The notes under the pieces were generated by a model. That model was given only the letters and a program-made list of their open reading frames with translations, ran no database searches and was not told the origin of the DNA. Both the position numbers and the translations under genes were made by a program. A DNA stretch of 64,000 bases from Marinobacter orientalis (GTDB lineage: Bacteria; Pseudomonadota; Gammaproteobacteria; Pseudomonadales; Oleiphilaceae), in contig NZ_SRZX01000007.1 of NCBI RefSeq assembly GCF_004792665.1, forward strand, positions 89,853 to 153,852, written 5' to 3'. Below are positions 45,611-53,758 of the stretch, one piece after another (within the stretch, counting starts at the first letter, position 1; each line of letters opens with the position of its first letter).

Positions 45611-46915
45611 TTAGCCTCCTGAAACCGTCAACCGACCGCGGGCGCCGTCGGATTCGTTCACCACCGACCCTATCTCGGCCTTCAACCCCCGTGTTGTAAG
45701 GCCGTTTCGCAGCGTACTCAGCTTGTTGTAACTGTCGGCCCGCACGTCCACTACCAGCTCTCCACGATTGCTGCTGTAATTGACCGAATTGAACATGACT
45801 GAGCCGGCGTCGGGTATTCTTGAATATTGTTCGCCGGTGTATTTCATCAGGGTGATAAAACCGGCGCCAGGGCCATCGGTCTGCATCTGGCGCATCTGGC
45901 CCTCAACAACCCTGCGGACGTTACCCGCGTGGGTTCTTGTGTCATCGGGGAAAGCCTGATGATAGAGAGCCATAGCCTCTTCCCTGTTCTGTTCAGCCTT
46001 TTGCTGGTGGTAAAGACCCATACCTGTCTCGACACCGATCTGGATCACAAACCAGACGCTGGCAACCGCGATCAGTGGCTTCCATGGACCCAGGGAACCG
46101 GACTTTCGGGTGCGAATACTGTACTCACCCTGGCACAGGTCGATGGGCTGGCAAAGATGGTGATGATGGGCGTGTGCCAGTAATTCCAGCGGCATCAGCT
46201 GCAGGGTTTCCTCTCTGACCGTCAGGCGCCCGGAAGATTTCAGCTCAACGAGGCCGGACTGCTGGTGCGCAAGTTCCTGTTCGGTGCCGTAAACCGTGAC
46301 CGGCACTTCCGCCACAACTTCATCAGAGGGCGGCAGGACCAATGTCTGGGCGAACATGGCCAGATTGCGCGCGTGGACGCTGAGCCACTCGCCCTGATCA
46401 CTCGCCAGCATGGCGGTTTCACCATCCAGACAGATCGACCAGCCCCCTTCCGTAATCGGAAGCAGTCCGGCATCGGGGTAAATCGCTTCGAGTTCCAGGT
46501 GTTCCCATCCACTGAACATGGCGACCCACTCCGCCATCCGGTTATGGTCGACCGCGGCGACCCGGAAACCCTTTTCAGTGCGGTTGCCGAGGGCAAGGTG
46601 CATGCTCTCGATATCCTGGGCGATCTGCTCCTCGACGGCATAAGGCAAGGCCTGATAAACAAACCTGGTCTGTCTGGCCGGAATATCCGCCACACAAAAA
46701 AGCGCCTCTTCGCCGGGGAGCAGGCCCACCAGTCGCACACCCTCAAGGTCGTTCTGGGCCAGCGTCTGTTCAATATCCTGTTTCCGGTTCGCGGTACCGC
46801 GGGCCTGGGCATCGCCACTGGCATCGAGCAGAACCCAGTTGTACAACTGGGCTTCCGGGGTAGTGTCGGGAACCGCAAAGGGTGGCAGCGGCCTGACGTA
46901 AAGGCGATAGGACAT
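45611..46915 (-). CDS. gspL: Type II secretion protein GspL
   Basis: This platform protein of about 434 residues links the ATPase GspE to the periplasmic GspM. It has an actin-like cytoplasmic domain (EEALFCVADIPARQTRFVYQALPYAVEEQIAQ), a transmembrane helix near residue 275 (PLIAVASVWFVIQIGVETGM) and a periplasmic ferredoxin-like end (GELVVDVRADSYNKLSTLRNGL). The ATG at 46915 has an AAGGA site; an ATG at 46942 is less likely. A 70-base gap separates it from gspK, the largest within the back half of the operon. Confidence 0.9.
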   Translation of the reverse strand: MSYRLYVRPLPPFAVPDTTPEAQLYNWVLLDASGDAQARGTANRKQDIEQTLAQNDLEGVRLVGLLPGEEALFCVADIPARQTRFVYQALPYAVEEQIAQDIESMHLALGNRTEKGFRVAAVDHNRMAEWVAMFSGWEHLELEAIYPDAGLLPITEGGWSICLDGETAMLASDQGEWLSVHARNLAMFAQTLVLPPSDEVVAEVPVTVYGTEQELAHQQSGLVELKSSGRLTVREETLQLMPLELLAHAHHHHLCQPIDLCQGEYSIRTRKSGSLGPWKPLIAVASVWFVIQIGVETGMGLYHQQKAEQNREEAMALYHQAFPDDTRTHAGNVRRVVEGQMRQMQTDGPGAGFITLMKYTGEQYSRIPDAGSVMFNSVNYSSNRGELVVDVRADSYNKLSTLRNGLTTRGLKAEIGSVVNESDGARGRLTVSGG

Positions 46916-46985
46916 TCTGAACAGTTTCCTTTTCAACCCCACGGGGTCTTCATTGTCGGTATCGATGGTCTTCCAGGCGCCGCAG

Positions 46986-48005
46986 TTACTCTTCCGAGAG
47001 GCTGAATGGCTCTTTCGTTATCCGGTTTTTCTGGCCAGTGTCCCTGTGCACTGTCTGCATTTCACCCTCCGGGCTGCGATAAACCGTGCTCACCAGATTG
47101 GCGACCCGGTCATCGTAGGTAATCCGGGATACCACTTCAAAAAAACGTGTCTGCAATCCAAGCCCGGACGATTTCAGTCCCAGACCCGCGAATTCCGGCA
47201 GTGCCAGGAAATCCTGAATATTCTCGAAGCGCTCTTCCTGACGCTTCTCAAGAATAGCGTCTGCCTGAGCCTGTGTCAGTTCTTCATGCAGGGAACGCAG
47301 TACCGCCGCAGATGCGGTATTGACGTTAATCCCCAGACCCGTAATTGGCAAGGCTGTTACATGCGGCCGCAAGGCCTGATAGGCCTCTTCAGTCATGCCG
47401 TCAATCAGCCGTAACTCCGAAACCGTCACAAAGGGCTGGTTTCCGGCGCGGTAGGCCGGCTCTTGCATCAGGTACTGGCCATCTTCGGCGCCATAGGCGC
47501 TGACTGTCTGGTCATCCGGATCAATCCAGTCAATCAGGGCATCAACATTCACCGTTGTTATTTCCAGTACCCGGAGCAGCCGGGTCACACGATCCCGGAC
47601 TACCGGATCAACCTGCCCGCTACCCCGCACCAGATCATTGAGATTGATCCTTCCCCCAAGGTCATCGATCTGCACTTCCGCCACACCATGATCATCAATG
47701 GGCAGTATCGCGGCGTTCCGGGCCCAGAACTCGTCGGGGCTGTCGACCATGGTACTGTTTTCCCTGTCCTCCTCGAAATCCCGCACCAGAATCTGTTGGG
47801 CAAAGGCTTCTGCCCCGAGAGCAACGCTGTGGCCCTGCTGCTGGGCCAGATAGTGGCTGGCACGAAACACCCGGACACTCTGTTGCTGGGTCATTCCGGC
47901 AGCCAGCATGACCACCAGCGCCATAGCCAGCAACACCATGATCAGCGCCACGCCATTCTGGCGATCGGCGGGTGCACGAAGCAGCAGGGGATTAGCCTCC
48001 GGCAT
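46986..48005 (-). CDS. gspK: Minor pseudopilin GspK
   Basis: This 339-residue protein has a prepilin-type start (RQNGVALIMVLLAMALVVML) that lacks the usual glutamate at +5, as is characteristic of GspK. It has the large alpha domain of the family, ending in a helix-hairpin-like region (INVNTASAAVLRSL). It caps the pseudopilus tip with GspI and GspJ. The ATG at 48005 lies inside the end of gspJ (14-base overlap). Longer frames upstream are antisense-like shadows of gspJ. Confidence 0.9.
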   Translation of the reverse strand: MPEANPLLLRAPADRQNGVALIMVLLAMALVVMLAAGMTQQQSVRVFRASHYLAQQQGHSVALGAEAFAQQILVRDFEEDRENSTMVDSPDEFWARNAAILPIDDHGVAEVQIDDLGGRINLNDLVRGSGQVDPVVRDRVTRLLRVLEITTVNVDALIDWIDPDDQTVSAYGAEDGQYLMQEPAYRAGNQPFVTVSELRLIDGMTEEAYQALRPHVTALPITGLGINVNTASAAVLRSLHEELTQAQADAILEKRQEERFENIQDFLALPEFAGLGLKSSGLGLQTRFFEVVSRITYDDRVANLVSTVYRSPEGEMQTVHRDTGQKNRITKEPFSLSEE

Positions 48006-48777
48006 CACTACCCCCGGTCCCGGTGTTGTCCTGCCGGGCATCGTCATCCTGCTGCGTGTCTTCCTGCTCATCTTCCGATTCATCCACCGCATCGATACTA
48101 CCCTGAGCCTGGCTGATATCGAAATCAGGCAGCGAGAAAGTCCGCACAAGCTCGCCAAATCGCTCGTGCTGCAGGGTAATCTCAACGCCAAGTGGCAGCG
48201 GGATATCCGGCCGGGTGCCAGGCAACATGTTTGCCATGCTGGCTTCGTCGGGCCAGTTGTCACGCCAGTTACGCTCGTCGTCCATGAACCGGACGGCAAA
48301 GTCAGTCACGTCCGACAGCAGCATCGTATCCTGGCTGTTGTCCTCCTGGCCCTGGTCGACAGAGATCCAGTAGCGACGTCGCAGTTCGTCACCGGTGTAT
48401 TCCCAGGCAACTCTCTGCAATGTGCTCCGGCGGGTACCAAGGGGATTCCGCCAGCCCTGGCGGGTCAGAACCAGGGCAAAGTCATCGTCGCGGCTGGTCA
48501 GTGCCGGATTGAAGTCGCCGTAAATGTCACGGCCGGGCCGGTTGACGATCTGTGTGATGTCACGCTCAAGAAGCAGCATGGTGCGCTGGACAGCATCAAA
48601 CTGGTCAGCCACCTCATTCACCCGGTCCCTGGATGCCACCACATTGCCAAGTACCTGCCAGACTCCGAGACCAATCACGGCAGTGATGGTGACGGCAATC
48701 AGCATTTCCATCAGCGTGAAGCCGTTGCGGACAACGGGCCGCCCTGATCGGGACTGTTCGGGCATGATAACGGCCAT
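47992..48777 (-). CDS. gspJ: Minor pseudopilin GspJ
   Basis: This 261-residue protein has the prepilin cleavage motif NGFTLMEMLIAVTITAVIGLG and a long beta-rich C-terminal part. The last 30 residues are very acidic (SEDEQEDTQQDDDARQD), longer than usual and maybe linked to life in salt water. It overlaps gspI by one base and gspK by 14. Confidence 0.9.
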   Translation of the reverse strand: MAVIMPEQSRSGRPVVRNGFTLMEMLIAVTITAVIGLGVWQVLGNVVASRDRVNEVADQFDAVQRTMLLLERDITQIVNRPGRDIYGDFNPALTSRDDDFALVLTRQGWRNPLGTRRSTLQRVAWEYTGDELRRRYWISVDQGQEDNSQDTMLLSDVTDFAVRFMDDERNWRDNWPDEASMANMLPGTRPDIPLPLGVEITLQHERFGELVRTFSLPDFDISQAQGSIDAVDESEDEQEDTQQDDDARQDNTGTGGSDAGG

Positions 48778-49151
48778 CAGCTGTCACCAATAAAAGCAGA
48801 CAGAGTGTGTACCGGTGGTGGCTCGGATTCATTGCCGCGAAAGCGTGCAACTGTGACTTCCACCCGCAATATGGACGGGTCCTCGGTGCCCAGTACGGCC
48901 GTTGTGACCTGCCAGCGGTAAGGGCCGTAGTCCATGTCGTTGGTGTTTTCGGAGATCTCGGGAAGGTTTTCCTGCAATCTGAGCTCATTGATCCGATTGT
49001 CGGCAACCCAGCCGGCGAGGGTTTTATCCCGTATGCGCTCATAGCTGGAAATGTACTGGCTGCCGACCTCCGCGGCGGCCGTTGCAATCAGGCCGAACAC
49101 CAGCAGCGCAACCAGAACCTCGATCAGTGTAAAGCCGCGCTGGGTATTCAT
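48777..49151 (-). CDS. gspI: Minor pseudopilin GspI
   Basis: This 124-residue protein has the cleavage site QRGFTLIEVLVALLVFGLIA almost at the N-terminus, so the ATG at 49151 is chosen over one at 49187. A short beta domain follows. It forms the pseudopilus tip complex with GspJ and GspK. It overlaps gspH by four bases. Confidence 0.9.
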   Translation of the reverse strand: MNTQRGFTLIEVLVALLVFGLIATAAAEVGSQYISSYERIRDKTLAGWVADNRINELRLQENLPEISENTNDMDYGPYRWQVTTAVLGTEDPSILRVEVTVARFRGNESEPPPVHTLSAFIGDS

Positions 49152-49702
49152 GCCTCGTTGTTCTCCGCGCTTCCCGGATAACGCCACTCCATCGGCGAAA
49201 AGCCGTCCGACGCGATGGTGTGCATTCGGGAATCGTCCCTGCCGAGGGTGAATTCCAGCTCGAACGGCGTCGTCTCACCACTGGAGAAAAACACCACATC
49301 GGGCCGCAGACGATCTTCATCCGAGGCCAGCCTGGGTGTGTCATTCTCGATATAGTCGGTGACTGTTATCCACTCGGGAAACCCACGCAGTCGGAACATC
49401 GGCTCTGCCGGGATCTTCCACTCGCCGCTCCGGTCTTCCCAGGCAACAAAACGATAGCCTTCATCCTCCAGAATCAGCCCCAGCTCGGTATTGTTGAGCA
49501 CGGCCTGCTCCGAGGCGGTCTGCATCAGAAGATACAACTCGCGTATTTCATTTTCCATTTCCCGGCCCCGGGAACTGCCGCCCATGGTCGTCACCGCCAG
49601 GGCCGCAAGCAGACCTACTACCACCAGGACAACGAGGATTTCGATCAGCGTAAAGCCCGAATGCCGCACCCTGGTCTGCACAATCAGTCCCGGACTTTCC
49701 AC
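49148..49702 (-). CDS. gspH: Minor pseudopilin GspH
   Basis: This 184-residue protein has the prepilin motif SGFTLIEILVVLVVVGLLAA after a 15-residue leader. It ends in a GspH-type beta domain (GYRFVAWEDRSGEWKIPAEP, then TPFELEFTLGRDDS). It connects the tip complex to the GspG fibre. The start overlaps the end of gspG by 19 bases. Confidence 0.9.
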   Translation of the reverse strand: MESPGLIVQTRVRHSGFTLIEILVVLVVVGLLAALAVTTMGGSSRGREMENEIRELYLLMQTASEQAVLNNTELGLILEDEGYRFVAWEDRSGEWKIPAEPMFRLRGFPEWITVTDYIENDTPRLASDEDRLRPDVVFFSSGETTPFELEFTLGRDDSRMHTIASDGFSPMEWRYPGSAENNEA

Positions 49703-50136
49703 ACGCTGATATCGGCGTCGTCGCCCTCGCCACCCTCGCGGCCGTCCGCGCCATAGGAGTAGAGGTCATAGGGCCCTTCTGTGCCCGGGCTGACGTACTG
49801 GTATTCGTTACCCCAGGGGTCTTCGGGGACACTGTTCAGGTAGCCTTCAGGGTTCCAGTTGCGCGGTTCGGGGCTGCCGCTGGGCTTGGACACCAGGGCT
49901 TCAAGGCCCTGCTGTGTCGAGGGATAGTGGCTGTTGTCGAGTCGGTACAGGTCAAGAGCGTTGGCAATATTCCTCAGTTGTGTTTCGGCAACCGTTACCC
50001 TGGCCTGGTCGCTCCGCCCCATGATATTCGGGGCTACGATGGCGACCAGCAGGCCGAGGATGACCATTACCACCATGATCTCTATCAGGGTAAAACCCCT
50101 CTGTGCACTACCATATCTCATTGCTTTGCTCTTCAT
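49684..50136 (-). CDS. gspG: Major pseudopilin GspG
   Basis: This 150-residue major subunit of the pseudopilus has cleavage at QRGFTLIEIMVVMVILGLLV. The conserved DLYRLDNSHYPSTQQGLEALV block and the calcium-binding loop region (DPWGNEYQYVSPGTEGPYDLYSYGADGREGGEG) are complete. It follows gspF by 55 bases. A small stem-loop spans the gspF stop codon, which may help give higher gspG mRNA levels. Confidence 0.95.
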   Translation of the reverse strand: MKSKAMRYGSAQRGFTLIEIMVVMVILGLLVAIVAPNIMGRSDQARVTVAETQLRNIANALDLYRLDNSHYPSTQQGLEALVSKPSGSPEPRNWNPEGYLNSVPEDPWGNEYQYVSPGTEGPYDLYSYGADGREGGEGDDADISVWKVRD

Positions 50137-50178
50137 CGTTCCATATCTCTGGGTTTGAAAATGTGCCGGCAGGCAATG

Positions 50179-50192
50179 GCCCCAACAGGGGC
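50179..50192 (-). promoter_or_regulatory. Stem-loop across the gspF stop codon
   Basis: On the transcribed strand the sequence reads GCCCC-TGTT-GGGGC, a 5-bp GC stem with a four-base loop. It overlaps the gspF stop and lies in the 55-base gap before gspG. It could be a weak attenuator or a 5' mRNA stabiliser for the major pseudopilin message. Confidence 0.35.
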
Positions 50193-51403
50193 TAGCCCAC
50201 CAGATTACTCATATTGAGAATCGGGAGCATGATCGCCAGCACAATAATGAGAACCACCACGCCCATCAACAGCAGCATCATCGGCTCGAACAGGCCTACG
50301 ATGGCTGCAATCTTTGACTGCAGGGTATTTTCCTGCATGGATGCAGTCCGTTCCAGCATGCTGTCCAGCTCACCGCTGGCCTCGCCGCTGGCAATCATAT
50401 GCAGCATCATCGGCGGGAAATACCCGGTCTGGTCCAGCGAGCGATGCAGTGAACCGCCCTCACTCACTTTCCTTGCCGCACCCTTCAGCTCCTGGCGAAG
50501 GTAATCGTTCGATAGTACCTCGCCTGCAATTCGCATGGCATCCACCAGCGGCACACCACTGGTGGTCAGAATACTGAGAGTGCTTGCATAACGCGCGGTA
50601 TTGACACCCCGAACCATGCCAGCAAACAGAGGCATGTTCAGCAGGCTTTTATGAAACCGCAGGCGGAACGCAGGCTTGCGCAGGGACCAGCGAAATGCAC
50701 CGATACTGGCAATAATGAGTATCAACAGGTAGACACCAAAATTGCCGAGAAATTCCGACACCGCCAACATGGCCGACGTCAGTGCCGGCAACTCCTGCCC
50801 CTGCTTCACGAAGACTTCGATGATATCCGGCACTACATAGGTCAGCAGAAACACCACAATGGCAATGGCAACGACACTGAGGATGATCGGGTAAATCGCT
50901 GCAAGCTGGATCTTCTGGCGGGACTCCTGCCGGGCTTCGGTGTAATCCGCCAGACGGTTTAGCACCAGGTCAAGATGTCCGGCGTGCTCACCCGCCGCTA
51001 CCGTAGAGCGGTAAAGCCGCGGGAACGCCCTGGGAAATTCCCCGAGACTGTCCGCCAGACTGTATCCTTCCATGACTTTTGCGCGGATGGCGATCAACAT
51101 GCTGCGGATCCGCGGGCTGGATGACTGCTGGGCCGCCGCCGAGAGGGCCTGCTCGATGGGAATGCCGGACTGTATCAGGGTTGCCAGCTGCCGGGTGACC
51201 AGCGCAAGATCGGCCGTCGCCAGGCCGCCCCGGCTAGCCAGCGGATTGCTGCGAGTCTGTTTTTCGGTGGCAGGCTCCACTGCCAGCGGCGTGAGCCCCC
51301 TTTCGCGCAATTGCTGGCGTACCGCCCTGGGTGCATCCGCCTCAACGACCCCCTGTTTCTGTTTGCCACGACTATCAAGAGCTCTGTATTCAAAGGCTGG
51401 CAT
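50192..51403 (-). CDS. gspF: Type II secretion inner-membrane platform protein GspF
   Basis: This 403-residue polytopic protein has two repeated T2SSF domains (LALVTRQLATLIQSGIPIEQAL and ARYASTLSILTTSGVPLVDAM). It has three transmembrane helices, the last at the C-terminus (MMLLLMGVVVLIIVLAIMLP). It is the core of the assembly platform. It follows gspE by four bases. Confidence 0.94.
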   Translation of the reverse strand: MPAFEYRALDSRGKQKQGVVEADAPRAVRQQLRERGLTPLAVEPATEKQTRSNPLASRGGLATADLALVTRQLATLIQSGIPIEQALSAAAQQSSSPRIRSMLIAIRAKVMEGYSLADSLGEFPRAFPRLYRSTVAAGEHAGHLDLVLNRLADYTEARQESRQKIQLAAIYPIILSVVAIAIVVFLLTYVVPDIIEVFVKQGQELPALTSAMLAVSEFLGNFGVYLLILIIASIGAFRWSLRKPAFRLRFHKSLLNMPLFAGMVRGVNTARYASTLSILTTSGVPLVDAMRIAGEVLSNDYLRQELKGAARKVSEGGSLHRSLDQTGYFPPMMLHMIASGEASGELDSMLERTASMQENTLQSKIAAIVGLFEPMMLLLMGVVVLIIVLAIMLPILNMSNLVG

Positions 51404-51407
51404 GAAT

Positions 51408-52916
51408 CTACTTGCTCCGGTGGGTCACGCGAAGGACCTCTTCAACCGTGGTCACCCCATCCAGGATCTTCTGAACCCCATCGGCGTGGATACTCGGGCC
51501 ATGAAGCCTGGCTTCATGTTCGAGGTCCAGCTCTCCTGCCCGCTTGTGGATCAGTGAGCTGATCTCTTCGTTCACCTCAACCACTTCATAGATACCGATA
51601 CGGCCGCGGTAGCCTAACTGATTGCAATGCTCGCAACCCCCGGCACGGTATATGGTTGGCGGATTGGCCGCATCCTGCTGCAGGAACTCGCAGTGCTCTT
51701 CACTGGGCTCATAGGGTTCCCGGCACTCCTTGCAGAGCACCCGCACCAGGCGTTGGGCAACGATACCCACCAGACTGGAGGAAATCAGGAACGGCTCGAT
51801 ACCCATATCCATGAGACGTGTAATGGCGCCTACGGCGGTATTGGTGTGCAGGGTCGATAACACAAGATGGCCGGTCAGGCTGGCCTGAACTGCGATTTCA
51901 GCGGTTTCAAGGTCGCGGATTTCACCGATCATCACCACGTCCGGGTCCTGGCGCAGAATGGCACGCAACCCCCGGGCGAAGGTCATGTCCACCTTGGTAT
52001 TGACCTGGGTCTGGCCGATACCCGGCAGGTTGTACTCGATGGGGTCCTCGACCGTCAGAATATTACGACTGCGGTCGTTAATTTCCTGAAGCGATGCGTA
52101 CAGGGTTGTCGACTTACCGGAGCCGGTGGGGCCGGTAACCAGCAGGATGCCGTAAGGACGATAGATCATCTTACGCAGTACCTTCAGGTCGTTGCCTGCC
52201 ATGCCCAGGGATTCCAGGCGAATAGTGCCGGCCTGTTTGTCCAGCAGCCGCAGCACTACGCGCTCGCCACTGGAGGAGGGCATGGTTGAAACACGGATGT
52301 CCACTTCACGACCGGCAACCCGAAGGGCAATTCGACCGTCCTGGGGAATGCGCTTTTCGGCAATATCCAGTTTTGCCATAACCTTGATTCGGGACACCAG
52401 CAACGGCGCCAGGGCACGCTTGGGCTGAACCACTTCCCGCAGCACCCCATCCACACGGAAGCGGACCACCAGGCGGGTTTCATAGGTTTCGATATGCACA
52501 TCCGAAGCGCTGGTCTTGACCGCCTCTGTCAGAATGGCGTTGATCAGCCGGATGATGGGCGCATCGTCTTCCTGCTCCAGAAGATCCTCGGTTTCCGGTA
52601 CCGAGTCGGCCAGAGAGGCCAGATCCATGTCGTCGCCGATCCCCTCAACCATTTGCATGGCTTCGGCGGAATCGTTCTGATAGGCCGAGTTCAGGGCGGC
52701 ATCAAACCTTGCCGGCTCAATGGTGGAAAATCTGGCACGGCCACCACTGATGCGATTGGCCTCTGCCAGCGCAGAATGGCCGGCACCGGGGCGTACCAGG
52801 ATAACCGGTTCACCGTCGTCATCGCGGGTCAGTATCACGCCATTGCGCTTGGCGAACGTGAAGGGAAGACGGCCCACGGGAGCATCCTGTGGCCGAAGTT
52901 CTGTGTCTGTGTCCAA
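51408..52916 (-). CDS. gspE: Type II secretion ATPase GspE
   Basis: This hexameric ATPase of about 502 residues has an N-terminal GspL-binding domain, Walker A (VTGPTGSGKSTTLYASL), the Asp box, Walker B (DPDVVMIGEIRDLETAEIA), a His box and a zinc-binding tetracysteine (CKEC ... CEHC). I propose a TTG start at 52916, which has a GAGG site eight bases ahead. A start at 52952 is possible but has no good site. It heads the minus-strand gspEFGHIJKLM run. Confidence 0.93.
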   Translation of the reverse strand: MDTDTELRPQDAPVGRLPFTFAKRNGVILTRDDDGEPVILVRPGAGHSALAEANRISGGRARFSTIEPARFDAALNSAYQNDSAEAMQMVEGIGDDMDLASLADSVPETEDLLEQEDDAPIIRLINAILTEAVKTSASDVHIETYETRLVVRFRVDGVLREVVQPKRALAPLLVSRIKVMAKLDIAEKRIPQDGRIALRVAGREVDIRVSTMPSSSGERVVLRLLDKQAGTIRLESLGMAGNDLKVLRKMIYRPYGILLVTGPTGSGKSTTLYASLQEINDRSRNILTVEDPIEYNLPGIGQTQVNTKVDMTFARGLRAILRQDPDVVMIGEIRDLETAEIAVQASLTGHLVLSTLHTNTAVGAITRLMDMGIEPFLISSSLVGIVAQRLVRVLCKECREPYEPSEEHCEFLQQDAANPPTIYRAGGCEHCNQLGYRGRIGIYEVVEVNEEISSLIHKRAGELDLEHEARLHGPSIHADGVQKILDGVTTVEEVLRVTHRSK

Positions 52917-53110
52917 GATGGTCCTCGTTCTGTTGCCGGGGCCGGAAGGCAAGAGCTCCAGAATCCCTTTTTATTCAATTAATTCAGAAAGGCTACCATA
53001 GGATATGGAACCGCTGAATAACTCTATACACTATACTGCCAATAAAACTTTTCAGTCTGATAAGCTGTAAGCCCTTTGCCGGCTCTCACCAGCTCTTTCC
53101 GGGACAATCA

Positions 53111-53743
53111 ATGCGTTTGACCAGCTCGAGGTTACCACTGTTACTCGCCACCGTCGCAGGCATAAGCATGATCATTGTGACAGCCTGGCAGGGATATCGT
53201 TTCTGGCAGAATGAAAGCAATACCATCACAGACACATCCCCTTCAATGAATACACAGACGACGACCGGTCTCCCGCAGAAACCCGATGTCAATCTGGCCT
53301 CCCTCGACCTTTTCGGAAAGCCCGGCGAAATGAAGGATCAGGGCGAGCCGGACACTGAGAACCTGCCGGAAACCAACCTGCGGTTGTACCTCAGGGGTGT
53401 GCTTGCTGCGTCAGGCGATTTTCCCGGAAGTGCGCTGATCGAAGACGACAGGAGCAGAACCGAAGCCTACCTCGTGGGCGATGAACTGCCCGGTGATGCC
53501 ACCCTTCGTTCTGTCCGGGCGGATCGCGTCGTCATTGAAAGAAGCGGTAAACTGGAAAACCTCTATTTTCCAGAGGATGAAGATCGTTCGGGCATCTCCC
53601 TGGCTTCCGGCCAGACATCCCGCGACAGCGGCGAATCGCAGACACAAACCGCATCCCCGAACACCAGCGGAAGCAGCGAACAACGCCGGGATGAGATTCG
53701 CCGGCGCCTTGAGCAGCTTCGCGAACGCCTGAGAAACAACTGA
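53111..53743 (+). CDS. gspC: Type II secretion GspC-like protein (short, no PDZ)
   Basis: This 210-residue inner-membrane protein has one helix (LLLATVAGISMIIVTAWQGY), a linker and a GspC homology region (NLRLYLRGVLAASGDFPGSALIEDD, then YLVGDELPGDATLRSVRADRVVIER). The homology region contacts the secretin. The tail is only a polar linker and an arginine-rich helix (RRDEIRRRLEQLRERL), where many GspC proteins have a PDZ domain. It is divergent from gspE. The usual next gene, gspD, is missing and an unrelated flavoprotein gene follows 15 bases later. Confidence 0.85.
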   Translation: MRLTSSRLPLLLATVAGISMIIVTAWQGYRFWQNESNTITDTSPSMNTQTTTGLPQKPDVNLASLDLFGKPGEMKDQGEPDTENLPETNLRLYLRGVLAASGDFPGSALIEDDRSRTEAYLVGDELPGDATLRSVRADRVVIERSGKLENLYFPEDEDRSGISLASGQTSRDSGESQTQTASPNTSGSSEQRRDEIRRRLEQLRERLRNN

Positions 53744-53758
53744 GAAAGGATTAGCTAT

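Noticed and set aside
53000..53110. Possible sigma-70 promoter in the gspE/gspC divergent gap
   Set aside because: A TATACT-like -10 is visible near 53030, but no well-spaced -35 could be assigned, so it is not listed.
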